This document shows positions 45,154 through 54,808 of a DNA stretch of 64,000 nt, one piece after another. The stretch is from NCBI RefSeq assembly GCF_001244735.1, contig NZ_LN868935.1, forward strand, positions 1 to 64,000, read 5' to 3'. Numbering within the stretch: position 1 is the first letter of the stretch; the number at the start of each line of letters is the position of its first letter. Under the pieces are notes generated by a model. That model saw nothing but the letters and a program-made list of their open reading frames with translations, was not told the origin of the DNA and searched no databases. The position numbers and the translations under genes are program-made. This stretch comes from Bacillus andreraoultii. Its GTDB lineage: Bacteria; Bacillota; Bacilli; Bacillales; Caldibacillaceae.

Positions 45154-45984
45154 TTAATTTTTTTTATGTTTCATATTTTGAGAAATCCGGTCTAAAATAA
45201 TAGCTAAAATAACAATGGATAGACCAGCTTCAAAACCAATCCCTACTTTAATTTGTGTCACTGCTCGATAAACATCTGACCCTAATCCTGGGGCACCAAC
45301 AAGTGATGCAATTACAACCATAGATAAGGAAAGCATAATACTTTGGTTCACCCCTGCGAAAATTGTCGAGGTAGCTAACGGCAATTGTACTTTATATAAC
45401 TTTTGCCAAGACGTAGAACCAAAGGCATCTGCTGCTTCAACTAAATCTTTCGGTACTTGACGAATCCCTAAATTTGTTAACCGGATAGTTGGTGGCATTG
45501 CGAAAATGACTGATGAGATAATTCCTGGAACAAGCCCAATACCAAAAAATAAAATTGATGGAATTAAATAAACGAAGGCAGGCATTGTTTGCATAAAGTC
45601 TAATATTGGTGTCAACACTGCTTGCACCCGATTACTTTGTGACATCCATATGCCAATTGGTACACCAATAATGATAGAGATCATAACTGATGTTAAGACG
45701 AGCGCTAATGTATCAATCATCGGTTCCCAATACCCTAAGTTGTAAATAAGATAAAGACCAATTAACGAAAATAGTCCAACTCCCCATTTACAAAACCAGT
45801 AAGCAATAGCAGAAATAATTAATATTAATATTAAAGGTGGAACTGCTGATAAAGCGAGCACGATAAAATCGACAAATCCACCAATACTGTCTGTTATAAA
45901 ATCAAAAAATGGTTCGAACGCATCTTGCATAAATGAAACTAATGTTTCAATCCATTCTGCAAGAGGTAATTTTGGTATATCCAT
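45154..45984 (-). CDS. opuAB: Glycine betaine ABC transporter permease OpuAB
   Basis: A 276-aa permease with an N-terminal amphipathic segment (SFMQDAFEPFFDFITDSIGGF), seven TM segments and the coupling loop AADAFGSTSWQKLYKVQLPLATSTI. One base separates it from opuAA, so translation is coupled. Confidence 0.95.
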   Translation of the reverse strand: MDIPKLPLAEWIETLVSFMQDAFEPFFDFITDSIGGFVDFIVLALSAVPPLILILIISAIAYWFCKWGVGLFSLIGLYLIYNLGYWEPMIDTLALVLTSVMISIIIGVPIGIWMSQSNRVQAVLTPILDFMQTMPAFVYLIPSILFFGIGLVPGIISSVIFAMPPTIRLTNLGIRQVPKDLVEAADAFGSTSWQKLYKVQLPLATSTIFAGVNQSIMLSLSMVVIASLVGAPGLGSDVYRAVTQIKVGIGFEAGLSIVILAIILDRISQNMKHKKN

Positions 45985-45985
45985 C

Positions 45986-47194
45986 TTATTCCTCCTCTTT
46001 TCCGTTCAGATGAGTACCGTTTCCTGACAACGCCGCTAATACAGCGCCACGTACAATAATTCCTTTTAAACGGTGGTCCTCATCAACGACAGCTACAGGT
46101 ATCGTTGCCGTAGCTGTTTTATCTAGTAAATCATCCAATAGTGTATCTGGATGAACCGTTTCAATTTCCCGCGTCATCGCTTCTTCCAATGATTGACCAC
46201 TTTTTATTGCCTCGGAAGCATCTTGCGCAGTAATTGCACCTAATAATAAATCTTTTTTATCAACGACATAAACACTTGATATTCCGGCATCTCTCATAAT
46301 TTTAAGAGCAACACGTGGACCGCGATCAATTCGAATTGACTCCGGCTGTTTCATTACATGACCTGCAGTTAAAACTTTAGAAAAATCAACATCTTCAACA
46401 AACCGTTCTACATATTCATTTGCTGGATTTGTTAAAATCTCTTCTGCTGTCCCGATTTGAACGATACTTCCGTCGCGCATCAACGCAATCCGGTCTCCTA
46501 ATCGTAATGCTTCGTTCAAATCATGTGTAATAAAAACAATTGTCTTCTTCAATTTATCTTGTAAATTAAGTAATTCATTTTGCATATCTTTCCGTATTAA
46601 AGGATCTAATGCACTAAAGGCTTCGTCCATAAGTAATACATCTGGATCATTTGCCAATGCTCTCGCTAATCCAACCCGTTGCTGCATTCCCCCACTAAGC
46701 TCTTTCGGGTAACTATTTTCATAACCTTCTAGTCCGACTTGCTTAAGTGCCTCTTGTGCCTTTTCCATCTGCATTTGTTTATCTGCACCACGAGTTTCAA
46801 GTCCATACATCACATTACTAAGGACAGTTCGGTGAGGAAATAGAGCAAATTGTTGGAAAACCATACTTAACTTTTTTCTTCGTACTTCTCTTAATTCTTT
46901 TGCGTTTAATTTCACAATATCCTGACCATCAATGAACACATTTCCTGCTGATGGTTCAATCAATCTATTAATCATTCGAACTAATGTAGATTTACCACTC
47001 CCTGATAAACCCATGATGACAAAAATTTCCCCTTCATAAACTTTAAAATCAGCTTGATTCACTCCAACAGTCATTCCTGTTTTCGCCAATATTTCTTTCT
47101 TTGATATTCCACTATCTAACATTTCTAAGGCTTGACGAGGAGATTTACCAAATATCTTTGTAACATTACGAACCTCTATTTTTACTTCACTCAT
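45986..47194 (-). CDS. opuAA: Glycine betaine ABC transporter ATP-binding protein OpuAA
   Basis: A 402-aa ATPase: Walker A GLSGSGKST, signature LSGGMQQR, Walker B VLLMDEAFSALDP, H-loop ITHDLNEAL, followed by a CBS-domain pair (about residues 280-390: DAGISSVYVVDKKDLLLGAIT and IPVAVVDEDHRLKGIIV). CBS pairs of OpuA/OpuC ATPases sense ionic strength and, in Listeria OpuC, bind c-di-AMP, which gives this locus two possible c-di-AMP entry points. First gene of the operon. Confidence 0.95.
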   Translation of the reverse strand: MSEVKIEVRNVTKIFGKSPRQALEMLDSGISKKEILAKTGMTVGVNQADFKVYEGEIFVIMGLSGSGKSTLVRMINRLIEPSAGNVFIDGQDIVKLNAKELREVRRKKLSMVFQQFALFPHRTVLSNVMYGLETRGADKQMQMEKAQEALKQVGLEGYENSYPKELSGGMQQRVGLARALANDPDVLLMDEAFSALDPLIRKDMQNELLNLQDKLKKTIVFITHDLNEALRLGDRIALMRDGSIVQIGTAEEILTNPANEYVERFVEDVDFSKVLTAGHVMKQPESIRIDRGPRVALKIMRDAGISSVYVVDKKDLLLGAITAQDASEAIKSGQSLEEAMTREIETVHPDTLLDDLLDKTATATIPVAVVDEDHRLKGIIVRGAVLAALSGNGTHLNGKEEE

Positions 47195-47252
47195 TCTTTC
47201 ACCTCATAATTTTAATAACTTAACCATAATCAAGTGAAATATTATGGTAATA

Positions 47253-47289
47253 TAGTAACAACCTATCTAATTATAATGAGTTGTTTCTT
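47253..47289. promoter_or_regulatory. Bipartite BusR-like site 2, opuA promoter
   Basis: AGTAAC (47254-47259) and GTTTCTT (47283-47289) lie 23 bp apart, an imperfect inverted pair just upstream of the opuAA gene and downstream of site 1. Confidence 0.62.
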
Positions 47290-47291
47290 TT

Positions 47292-47328
47292 AAGTAACGA
47301 TTCTATTCTAACAAATGAGTTGTTACTT
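47292..47328. promoter_or_regulatory. Bipartite BusR-like site 1, opuA promoter
   Basis: AAGTAAC (47292-47298) and GTTACTT (47322-47328) are a perfect 7-bp inverted pair with 23 bp between. Streptococcal BusR recognises a bipartite motif with about 22 bp separation, so this is probably where the regulator at 42833 binds. Confidence 0.72.
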
Positions 47329-47364
47329 GTCTAGGAAAAACGTCTTTTTTTAAAAACTTCTGTA

Positions 47365-47413
47365 GAAAAAAAGACTATTTCCATCTGGATTTTCCCATTT
47401 GAAAATAGTCTTT
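47365..47413 (-). terminator. Terminator of the MFS gene
   Basis: AAGACTATTT pairs with AAATAGTCTT (longer with inner GAT/ATC pairs), followed on the minus strand by TTTTTTC. Confidence 0.88.
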
Positions 47414-47436
47414 ATATCATTTCATTTTTGCTTTAA

Positions 47437-48948
47437 TTAATGTTCCATTGCCGTATTTTTTAATGTTTTTTTCATCTTTTCTTTTTTTCCACCTTCTTCG
47501 CTCGGTGTTGCCCGTTGAATGAAGCAGGCGAGAATTAAAGCAACGAAAATAATAAAGGTAGAGATTAAAAATGTATGATTAATCCCTTCAAGCAATGCTT
47601 CTAATTGAATATGTCCGATTTGTTCGGGAGTTAATGCACCATTTGCCTTTGTCATCGCTGCTTTCATTAATTCCTGTGCATGACTTTCTTGACGAGTGGA
47701 CATAATCGTTATTAAAAATGCTGTACCAATCGCACCAGATACTTGGTTTAATGTATTGTTCATCGCTGTACCATGAGGATACAAACGTGGTGGTAATTGG
47801 TTAAGTCCATTTGTTGAAGTTGGCATCATAATCATCGACATACCAAACATTCGACAAACATGGAGAATCGCAACATGTGTAAATGTTGTATCAAATGATA
47901 ATTTACTAAAGAAAAATGTCGTAACCGTAAGAATCGTTAACCCAGTAACAGCTAAAATACGCCCACCCACTTTATCAAACATTCTTCCTGTAATAGGTGA
48001 CATTAGTCCGTTAATAATTGCACCTGGTAATAAAACGAGTCCCGATTTCATTGGAGATAATCCGATAATGGATTGCGTGTAAATCGGTAAAAGCATAAAT
48101 CCAGAAAATAACGCCATATTTACAACCATTGTAATAACAGATGCTAATGAGAACATTGGAAACTTAAAAACATGGAAGTTAAGCATCGGTTGTGTAAGTT
48201 TGTTCTGTCTAAATATAAAGATGATTAATGTGATTATACCAATTACAAGGCTCACATATACTTGCCAGTTATTCCAACCTGAATTTCCCGCAGTACTAAA
48301 TCCATATAATAATCCACCAAAGCCAAAGGTAGATAGGACAAGTGATAGGAAATCGATGTGCATATTTACTTTTTCCTTCTTATCTTTTAATAGGAAGAAG
48401 CCTAAAATTAGAACAGCCACTGCAATTGGTGCAATTAAATAGAAAAGTGCACGCCAGTTAAAGTGTTCAACAATCCAGCCAGACAAAGTAGGACCAATCG
48501 CTGGAGCAAATGTAAGAATAAGCCCAAGCGTTCCCATTGCTGCCCCTCTTTTAGAAATAGGAAAACTTACTAACATGACGTTCATTAATAGTGGCATAAG
48601 AATGGCGGAACCAGAGGCTTGTGTCATCCGCGCTAATAATAATATGGCAAACGTAGGAGAGATTGCTCCAATAACTGTACCAGCAGTGAAAAGTCCAACT
48701 GCTGTTAAAAATAAGTTCCGAACAGAATACTTTTGAATAAGAAATGCAGTGGTTGGAATCATTATCCCATTAACTAACATAAATCCTGTAGACAACCACT
48801 GTACCGTTGACATTTTCACATCTAAATCTTTCATAATTGATGGAAGGGCAACGTTTAAAAATGTATTATTTAAAAAAGAAATAAAAGCACCCACCATTAA
48901 AATGGCGATAATTCCATATGGCGGACGCTTAGAGTGTACTTCATCCAT
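47437..48948 (-). CDS. DHA2-family (EmrB/QacA) multidrug MFS transporter
   Basis: A 503-aa major facilitator with 14 predicted TM helices. It begins GIIAILMVGAFISFLNNTFLNVALPSI, has the C motif GLILTFAPAIGPTLSGWIV and LARMTQASGSAILMPL. DHA2 members expel drugs or dyes with a proton; substrate unknown. A divergent TetR gene next to it is the probable repressor. Confidence 0.9.
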   Translation of the reverse strand: MDEVHSKRPPYGIIAILMVGAFISFLNNTFLNVALPSIMKDLDVKMSTVQWLSTGFMLVNGIMIPTTAFLIQKYSVRNLFLTAVGLFTAGTVIGAISPTFAILLLARMTQASGSAILMPLLMNVMLVSFPISKRGAAMGTLGLILTFAPAIGPTLSGWIVEHFNWRALFYLIAPIAVAVLILGFFLLKDKKEKVNMHIDFLSLVLSTFGFGGLLYGFSTAGNSGWNNWQVYVSLVIGIITLIIFIFRQNKLTQPMLNFHVFKFPMFSLASVITMVVNMALFSGFMLLPIYTQSIIGLSPMKSGLVLLPGAIINGLMSPITGRMFDKVGGRILAVTGLTILTVTTFFFSKLSFDTTFTHVAILHVCRMFGMSMIMMPTSTNGLNQLPPRLYPHGTAMNNTLNQVSGAIGTAFLITIMSTRQESHAQELMKAAMTKANGALTPEQIGHIQLEALLEGINHTFLISTFIIFVALILACFIQRATPSEEGGKKEKMKKTLKNTAMEH

Positions 48949-49059
48949 ACATCTCCCCCCTTTTATACTATCGGTTCAATATTTTAGACCATTATTTCAC
49001 GTAAAATTTATCTTATACTAAGAAAAATAATTTTGCAATAAAAAAATCTACCTATTTAT

Positions 49060-49088
49060 TTGTAATCGTTTCAAGTTACCTATACAAT
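49060..49088 (+). promoter_or_regulatory. Promoter of the tetR gene
   Basis: TTGTAA (49060-49065), 17-bp spacer, TACAAT (49083-49088). Confidence 0.65.
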
Positions 49089-49193
49089 TTTTATATAGTT
49101 CATCAGCTTTTATAAATATGGCTGTTATGCGCGAACCTGGACCCTTCCCGTGGGTATGGTCTTTAGTAAATACGAAAGAGTTAGGTGATATAT

Positions 49194-50093
49194 ATGAATG
49201 AGCGCAAAAAACAGGTCATTTTAAAGGCTCATCAATTATTTATAGACAAAGGTTTTCACGCTACATCAATTAATGACATTTTAGAATATAGTGGCATCTC
49301 AAAAGGTACGTTTTATAACTACTTCTCGTCAAAAAATGAATTGTTAATGGAACTTTTTAAAATTAATTATACACAGCTTGAAAAAAAGCGAAATGAACTA
49401 TTAATTGGTCAAGATCCTTCTGATATCAATATTTTTATCAAACAAATCGAAATGCAAATTGTTATGAATCGAAAAAATAAACTAATTTCCCTGTTTGAAG
49501 AAATTGTTGCCTCTCATGATGAGGAATTAAAGCAATTTTTCAACAGTGGTCAGTTACGTATTTTGAAATGGATTTACAATCGTTTCATTGATTTATTTGG
49601 TGATAACAAAAAGCCGTACTTACTAGACTGCGCAATTATGTTTACCGGTATTTTGAACAAGAATTTAAATTATTATTCTTTAGCTTACGAAGAATCAAGT
49701 AAAGTCCGTATTCAAGATGTCATTCGTTACAGTTTAAATCGAATTATCCAGATTGTAAGAGAAGTTGAGATAACGAACGAATCATTATTTTCTCCTCATT
49801 TATTGGAACAATGGCTTCCAGAATCAAGTATGAATCGGATGGATGACCAGCAACTTCTATATCGAACGATTTTAGCGATGAAGAAATCTGTCATGACGCA
49901 GAAGGATAAGACTCATTTTATAGAATTACTAGATTTTATTTATGAGGAGCTTGTAGTAGAGGATGAACCTCGTTTTTTTCTCGTATCAATTGCGTTAGAG
50001 AAACTGAAAGAAGAAAGTAGTACATTAAATTTAAAGGAAATTAAACAATTAGAGGATATTATTACAATCCGTATAGAAAAAGGAAAGAAGTAA
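49194..50093 (+). CDS. TetR-family regulator with long C-terminal domain
   Basis: A 299-aa TetR regulator: helix-turn-helix KGFHATSINDILEYSGISKGTFYNYFSSKNELL in the first 60 residues, then an unusually long (about 235-residue) C-terminal helical region instead of the usual 140. It is divergent from the MFS pump, which it likely represses. ATG at 49194 follows TTAGGTGAT. The long tail may bind a ligand or partner. Confidence 0.88.
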   Translation: MNERKKQVILKAHQLFIDKGFHATSINDILEYSGISKGTFYNYFSSKNELLMELFKINYTQLEKKRNELLIGQDPSDINIFIKQIEMQIVMNRKNKLISLFEEIVASHDEELKQFFNSGQLRILKWIYNRFIDLFGDNKKPYLLDCAIMFTGILNKNLNYYSLAYEESSKVRIQDVIRYSLNRIIQIVREVEITNESLFSPHLLEQWLPESSMNRMDDQQLLYRTILAMKKSVMTQKDKTHFIELLDFIYEELVVEDEPRFFLVSIALEKLKEESSTLNLKEIKQLEDIITIRIEKGKK

Positions 50094-50118
50094 ATATAGG
50101 TTTCAAATGAACTGTTGT

Positions 50119-50284
50119 AAAGAAAACTCAGGGGAAGCTAGAGCCGTTAGGAGACATGAGAGACTAAAGTTCGCCAAACGGAAAAAGCGTTTTTCGGCTT
50201 TGATGTAGCTTGGAGAGCCTTCCTTTTGTGCTTAAGCGTATTGGTAAGTAGAAGTTGGAAAATTTATACTTTCCTATTAGCCAA
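50119..50284 (+). repeat. Modular terminator-adjacent repeat, copy C (long form)
   Basis: It starts AAAGAAAACTCAGGGGAAGC 26 bp after the tetR stop, contains GAGAGACTAAAGTTCGCC, GGCTTTGATGTAGCTTGG, GAGCCTTCC, GCTTAAGCGTAT, then a 45-bp module missing in short copies (AAGTAGAAGTTGG...TTATACTTT), and ends CCTATTAGCCAA beside the terminator. Confidence 0.8.
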
Positions 50285-50285
50285 A

Positions 50286-50321
50286 AGAAAAACCGGGAAT
50301 TAATCGCATCCCGGCTTTTTT
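50286..50321. terminator. Bidirectional terminator, tetR / ctaO
   Basis: CCGGGA pairs with TCCCGG, with A-tracts and T-tracts on both sides (CTTTTTT on plus, GTTTTTC on minus). Confidence 0.88.
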
Positions 50322-50324
50322 ACG

Positions 50325-51257
50325 TTATAGAGTTAATAAAATCATTGTAACGGATAGCCATGTTAAATAATTTAACGAATAAATTAAATTCATTTGTGCC
50401 CATTTTTCTACATTCTTCGTATGAAAGCCTCTGAAAGCTAATACAATCCAGCCAATCGTAAGGATGGTTGAGACAATTACTAAGATGGGTCCGAATATAT
50501 GAAATAATAAAAATGGAATCGGTAAAAGGCAAATAATATAAAGCAAATTTTGGCGTTTTGCTACGTCCATTCCACATACGACTGGCAACATTGGTACACC
50601 AGCTGCTTTATAGTCCTCAAACCGCTTCATTGCGACAGCTAACGTATGGGGTATTTGCCAAATGAATAAAATAGTAAAAAGGACAATTGGAACAACATGG
50701 TTGGCTGGTTTCACTACAGCCCACCCAATAAGTGGAGTAAACGCTCCTGATACACTACCAATCACTGTATTTAATGTATATTTCCTTTTTGACCAAAATG
50801 TATACAAAACAACATAAACGAACCAACCTAAAAAGGAGTAAACTGCCGCTTCCAATGTTGTCATTAACATCACAACGAGACCGATAATTGTTGTAATAAT
50901 ACCCGACCATAAAACAGATTTCATTGAGAAATGACCAGTTACTGTTGGACGTTTCTGTGTCCGTATCATTTTGCTATCTAAATCTACTTCATACCAATTA
51001 TTAATAATTAAAGCCCCTGAAATAACGAGTGTACTACCAATCATCGTTAACAGAAAGAGTGACCAATGTTCATTAAACCGTTCACCGGCAAAATAAAGCG
51101 ATAACCAATAAGCTGTAAATACAGGGAGGACATTTGCGACCAAAACTTTCCCTTTCAACAAATATTTAAGATCGATTATAAATTGCCGTATTGAAACACG
51201 TTCTAAGAAAGTGGTTTGTAACAATTCTCGATTCGTAAGCGCCTCTCTCTTCTCCAT
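50325..51257 (-). CDS. ctaO: Protoheme IX farnesyltransferase (heme O synthase)
   Basis: A 310-aa UbiA-family enzyme with nine TM helices that puts a farnesyl group on heme b to form heme O for terminal oxidases. The first Asp-rich motif is NNWYEVDLDSKMIRTQKRP, the second lies in KRFEDYKAAGVPMLPVV. As it stands alone rather than with ctaA/ctaCDEF, it corresponds to the B. subtilis ctaO-type paralogue. ATG at 51255-51257 follows AGGATGAGG; the longer frame has no ribosome-binding site. The ctaO symbol, rather than ctaB, is an inference from context. Confidence 0.85.
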   Translation of the reverse strand: MEKREALTNRELLQTTFLERVSIRQFIIDLKYLLKGKVLVANVLPVFTAYWLSLYFAGERFNEHWSLFLLTMIGSTLVISGALIINNWYEVDLDSKMIRTQKRPTVTGHFSMKSVLWSGIITTIIGLVVMLMTTLEAAVYSFLGWFVYVVLYTFWSKRKYTLNTVIGSVSGAFTPLIGWAVVKPANHVVPIVLFTILFIWQIPHTLAVAMKRFEDYKAAGVPMLPVVCGMDVAKRQNLLYIICLLPIPFLLFHIFGPILVIVSTILTIGWIVLAFRGFHTKNVEKWAQMNLIYSLNYLTWLSVTMILLTL

Positions 51258-51433
51258 AAACCTCATCCTTTTAAAGATATTCATCATGTTTATATAATTA
51301 ATCCACTATCATATTAACACGAAATGAAAATCTTTGTAAGTAGAAAGGTTGAACATCCATAAAGCACTCGTGTTGCAACCTAAACCTTTGTACGTTAGAA
51401 ATATATTCATGATACTAGCCTTTTAAAAGCACT

Positions 51434-51655
51434 TTATATTACTCGTTTATAATTTTTATGGTTCACTACTGTTTTCACTGGTTCTCCCGTTTTTTTACTA
51501 ATCCCCATTTGGATAATCACCGAATTATCCCGAACGATTAACACTTCTCCAGTTTTTCCTTTATGCTGACCCCTTTTCACCTCAATCATATCACCAACTT
51601 TCGCTTTTTTTACGTTCACATTTTTTTCTTCTTGAATTTTTGTTTCTTGGTCCAT
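51434..51655 (-). CDS. DUF2187 KOW-domain small protein
   Basis: A 73-aa protein with a KOW/SH3-like barrel (KVGDMIEVKRGQHKGKTGEVL, VRDNSVIIQ) and the family ending TVVNHKNYKRV, which matches DUF2187 (YkvS-like) of Bacillus. Many members are sporulation-related; its function is unknown. Single gene. Confidence 0.87.
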   Translation of the reverse strand: MDQETKIQEEKNVNVKKAKVGDMIEVKRGQHKGKTGEVLIVRDNSVIIQMGISKKTGEPVKTVVNHKNYKRVI

Positions 51656-51770
51656 TTCAATCCCTCACTCACTTTATTCAGATAGGAACTTAAAAAGTCT
51701 CCCTCAATTTCTTTTTTAATATGACCATTTTAAAGAAAGATAAACAGGAGGGCCGCGGAAATAGTTACAA

Positions 51771-51799
51771 TTGATAATAATTGAATCAGCTTATATAAT
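51771..51799 (+). promoter_or_regulatory. Promoter of the EamA gene
   Basis: TTGATA (51771-51776), 17-bp spacer, TATAAT (51794-51799). Confidence 0.75.
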
Positions 51800-51870
51800 G
51801 GAATTTGTCTCTAAAGAACAACTTCTATTAGACGATGATTAAATTAAATATAATTAGGAAGTGTAGATTC

Positions 51871-52821
51871 ATGTCAACTGAACGTTTTTTCACCCACCCA
51901 CTAGGTATTCTATTTTCCGCAGTTTTTGCCACGCTTTTATGGGGAAGCGCCTTTCCTTTTATCAAACTTAGTTACAATCTTTTAAGTATTGGTTCAAATG
52001 ATATTGGAGAGCAACTTTTGTTCGCAGGATATCGCTTTTTTCTAGCAGGAGTACTCGTTCTTTTATTTTTCATAATGATGAAGAAACCTATGAAATTTCA
52101 ACGTAAAACTTTTATCCCTGTATTAAAAATTGGTGTTTTCCAAACATTTTTGCAGTATGTACTTTTCTACATTGGACTTGCATTGTCAACGGGTATTCAA
52201 GGATCAATCATTGCAGGAACTACTTCCTTTTTCCAAATGATTCTCGCACATGTCATGTACACAGATGACAAATTAACAAAGGAAAAACTACTTGGACTCG
52301 TTGCAGGATTTTCGGGTGTCATTGTTGTAAATTTACAAAAAGGTGCATCTGATATCCATTTCGGATTAGGTGAAATTTTATTATTACTCGCGATGCTTGT
52401 TAGTGGATTCGGGAATATATTAGCTAAAGAAGGCGCTAGAAAAATGGAAGTAGGTTATTTAACTGCTTATCAAATGATTTTTGGTGCGATTGGACTTTTA
52501 ATCATTGGAATGATTCAAGTTGGAATGTTTCCGTTTCATTTTACTTTAAAATCCATCCTTATTCTTTTATATTTATCATTTTTATCGGCTGCTGGCTTTG
52601 TTCTGTGGAATAATGTGATGAAATATAATGCTGTAGGAAAAGTGTCGATTTATTTATTCCTTACGCCTGTCTTTGGAGTCTTTTTGTCCTCTGCCTTATT
52701 AGGTGAAAGAATTCACTCTCTTGTTCTTATCGGATTGGCACTCGTCGCTGCAGGAATTATTATCGTTAACAGAACTCCACATTTACATCCAAAAGGTCAA
52801 AATAATCGTCCTAATATGTAG
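51871..52821 (+). CDS. EamA/DMT-family transporter
   Basis: A 316-aa protein of ten TM helices in two repeated EamA halves (WGSAFPFIKLSYNLL in the first; LSFLSAAGFVLWNNV in the second). Such proteins export metabolites or drugs, substrate not predictable. ATG at 51871 is used because AGGAAGTG lies upstream; the frame opens at 51835. Confidence 0.87.
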   Translation: MSTERFFTHPLGILFSAVFATLLWGSAFPFIKLSYNLLSIGSNDIGEQLLFAGYRFFLAGVLVLLFFIMMKKPMKFQRKTFIPVLKIGVFQTFLQYVLFYIGLALSTGIQGSIIAGTTSFFQMILAHVMYTDDKLTKEKLLGLVAGFSGVIVVNLQKGASDIHFGLGEILLLLAMLVSGFGNILAKEGARKMEVGYLTAYQMIFGAIGLLIIGMIQVGMFPFHFTLKSILILLYLSFLSAAGFVLWNNVMKYNAVGKVSIYLFLTPVFGVFLSSALLGERIHSLVLIGLALVAAGIIIVNRTPHLHPKGQNNRPNM

Positions 52822-52824
52822 CAG

Positions 52825-52856
52825 AAACGCGCTTACCTAATTAGCGCGTTTGTTTA
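52825..52856. terminator. Shared terminator of convergent EamA and CDF genes
   Basis: AAACGCGCT pairs with AGCGCGTTT followed by GTTTATAT on plus. The last codons and stop of the CDF gene form the right arm. Confidence 0.82.
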
Positions 52857-53824
52857 TATAATTTTGGCTTATGTTTTTTGTAAATCTCAGGGTTTTCATC
52901 AATATCTTTCGCTGGGTCAATATGAATAACGATGTCAATTCCTAATTCCTCTTCTATTTTCAGTTCCAAATCATGAACAATATAATGTGCCTCTGCGACC
53001 GTCATTTGCGGAGGGACAACGACATGCATCGATGCCATCTGTCTTCCAGGTCCATAATCATGAATTTTTAAATCATGAACATAATTAATCGGTTCATTAT
53101 AGTTATCCACAATCAGTTGAATACGATTCATTAATTCAGGATCTGGAGACATTCCAAGTAAAAAGTCGACTGAATCTTTTGCCGTAATAAAACCAGTGTA
53201 CATAATTAATCCAGAAATAACTAAACCTAAAATACCATCAACTGGAAAATTTACAAATACACCGATAATCGTACCTAAAATCACACCGGTAGTCGCAATC
53301 GCATCATTTAAACTATCTTTCGCCGTCGCTCGATTCATACTTGAATTAATTAAATTCCCGATATAACGGTTATAAACATACATCCAAAGTTTTAAAAGAA
53401 CTGAGCATGCTAAAATGATGAGTGATAGAGCAGTTAACTCTACCTTTTCTGGATGGACGATTTTACTTAATGAACTGCGGAACAATTCTATTCCTACGCC
53501 AAAAATAATGAAGGATACGATGAGTGAGGCAATATACTCGTATCTACCATGCCCATACGGATGTTCTTTATCAGGTGGTTTACTGCTTAGGTTAGCACCG
53601 AATATCGTTATTAACGAACTCCCGGAATCAGTTAAGTTGTTAAATGCATCTGAAATGATAGCGATACTATTCATAAATAACCCTGTAATTAATTTGACAG
53701 CAAAGAGGATAATATTACAAATAATTCCTAGCACACCAGATAAAATTCCATAACTCTTTCGTACATTTCCATCACTAACGTTTTCATGGTTTTTAATAAA
53801 CTTTCTTATAATTAGCTTTATCAT
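52841..53824 (-). CDS. Cation diffusion facilitator (CDF) transporter
   Basis: A 327-aa metal exporter with six TM helices. TM2 has NSIAIISDAFNNLTDSGSS (metal-site Asp residues) and TM5 has AKDSLNDAIATTGVILG; HPYGHGRYEY and a C-terminal soluble domain (with MHVVVPPQMTV) follow. Members remove Zn, Co, Mn or Fe; the metal is not predictable with certainty. The ATG at 53822-53824 follows GAGGGGAC; a longer frame begins at 53911. Confidence 0.92.
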   Translation of the reverse strand: MIKLIIRKFIKNHENVSDGNVRKSYGILSGVLGIICNIILFAVKLITGLFMNSIAIISDAFNNLTDSGSSLITIFGANLSSKPPDKEHPYGHGRYEYIASLIVSFIIFGVGIELFRSSLSKIVHPEKVELTALSLIILACSVLLKLWMYVYNRYIGNLINSSMNRATAKDSLNDAIATTGVILGTIIGVFVNFPVDGILGLVISGLIMYTGFITAKDSVDFLLGMSPDPELMNRIQLIVDNYNEPINYVHDLKIHDYGPGRQMASMHVVVPPQMTVAEAHYIVHDLELKIEEELGIDIVIHIDPAKDIDENPEIYKKHKPKLYKQTR

Positions 53825-53911
53825 CAAAAGTCCCCTCATAACAAGCATCAATTTTATTATTGCACGAAAATGGACTTTTTCAAACAGAAAATCGGACAAT
53901 CTTTTTAACAA

Positions 53912-54808
53912 CTATCTCTGGATGCTGTTTCTCTCCCTTTTAAAGAGTTTGATTCCCTTTCTTTCACTCAAGTAGGTCGAACCTAATATGAACACACCAC
54001 CAATTACTTGTGCTGCACTCATACTTTCACTTAAAAATATAGCAGCCATCATTACTGCAGAAATTGGATCTATATAGCTAAAAATTGCAATCGCGTGTCC
54101 ATTTAATTCCTTTATTGCAGAAAAATAAAAAACATAAGCAAGCCCTGTGTGAATAACGCCAACAATGAGAATAAATAAAATCGATGTAGTATTTAATGTA
54201 GTTAAATTAAAAGACTCATTAAATAAAACATATGGCAACAACACAATAGATGCCAACCCTAACTGAGCAACTGTTGCCTCGTAATCAGATAAGTTTTTAA
54301 TAAATTTATTCATTAAGATAACACTTGCATAAAAGGCTGCTGCTAATAAACCGTACATAATTCCGGTAACATGATGATACTCACTATTTGAACTACTATC
54401 GGTACCAACGATAAGGAAAAGCCCGACCATCGCTGTAACAATACTTCCTACTTTCCCTAGCGTTAGTTGCTCCTTTAAAATAAATGGAGCGAGCAGCATG
54501 ACAAAAATGGGTGCAAAATAATAACTTAATGTTGCATTTGAAATGGTTGTATATCGGTAGGCTTCAAATAAAAAAATCCAATTAAAGCCAATCGCTGCAC
54601 CAGAAAATAAGAGTAGAATGATATTTTTTTTCGTTGTACGAAAGCGTAGATTCTTTTTTAATAAAAAACTTATGGCGATTAAAAAAAGACTACTGATTAT
54701 TCCTCGAAATAAAGCAATTTCACTCGAAGATAAATCAATATTTTTTACAAATAAACCGATACTACCAAAGATTAGCATCGCTAGTGTCATCTTTAATTTT
54801 CCAGACAT
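53912..54808 (-). CDS. EamA/DMT-family transporter
   Basis: A 298-aa ten-TM transporter with two EamA domains (LIFGSIGLFVKNIDLSSSEIALFRG; SYIDPISAVMMAAIFLSESM). ATG at 54806-54808 follows GGGGGAGAGG; the frame from 54847 lacks a ribosome-binding site. Substrate unknown. Located 87 bp upstream of the CDF gene in the same direction, so they may be co-transcribed. Confidence 0.87.
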   Translation of the reverse strand: MSGKLKMTLAMLIFGSIGLFVKNIDLSSSEIALFRGIISSLFLIAISFLLKKNLRFRTTKKNIILLLFSGAAIGFNWIFLFEAYRYTTISNATLSYYFAPIFVMLLAPFILKEQLTLGKVGSIVTAMVGLFLIVGTDSSSNSEYHHVTGIMYGLLAAAFYASVILMNKFIKNLSDYEATVAQLGLASIVLLPYVLFNESFNLTTLNTTSILFILIVGVIHTGLAYVFYFSAIKELNGHAIAIFSYIDPISAVMMAAIFLSESMSAAQVIGGVFILGSTYLSERKGIKLFKRERNSIQR

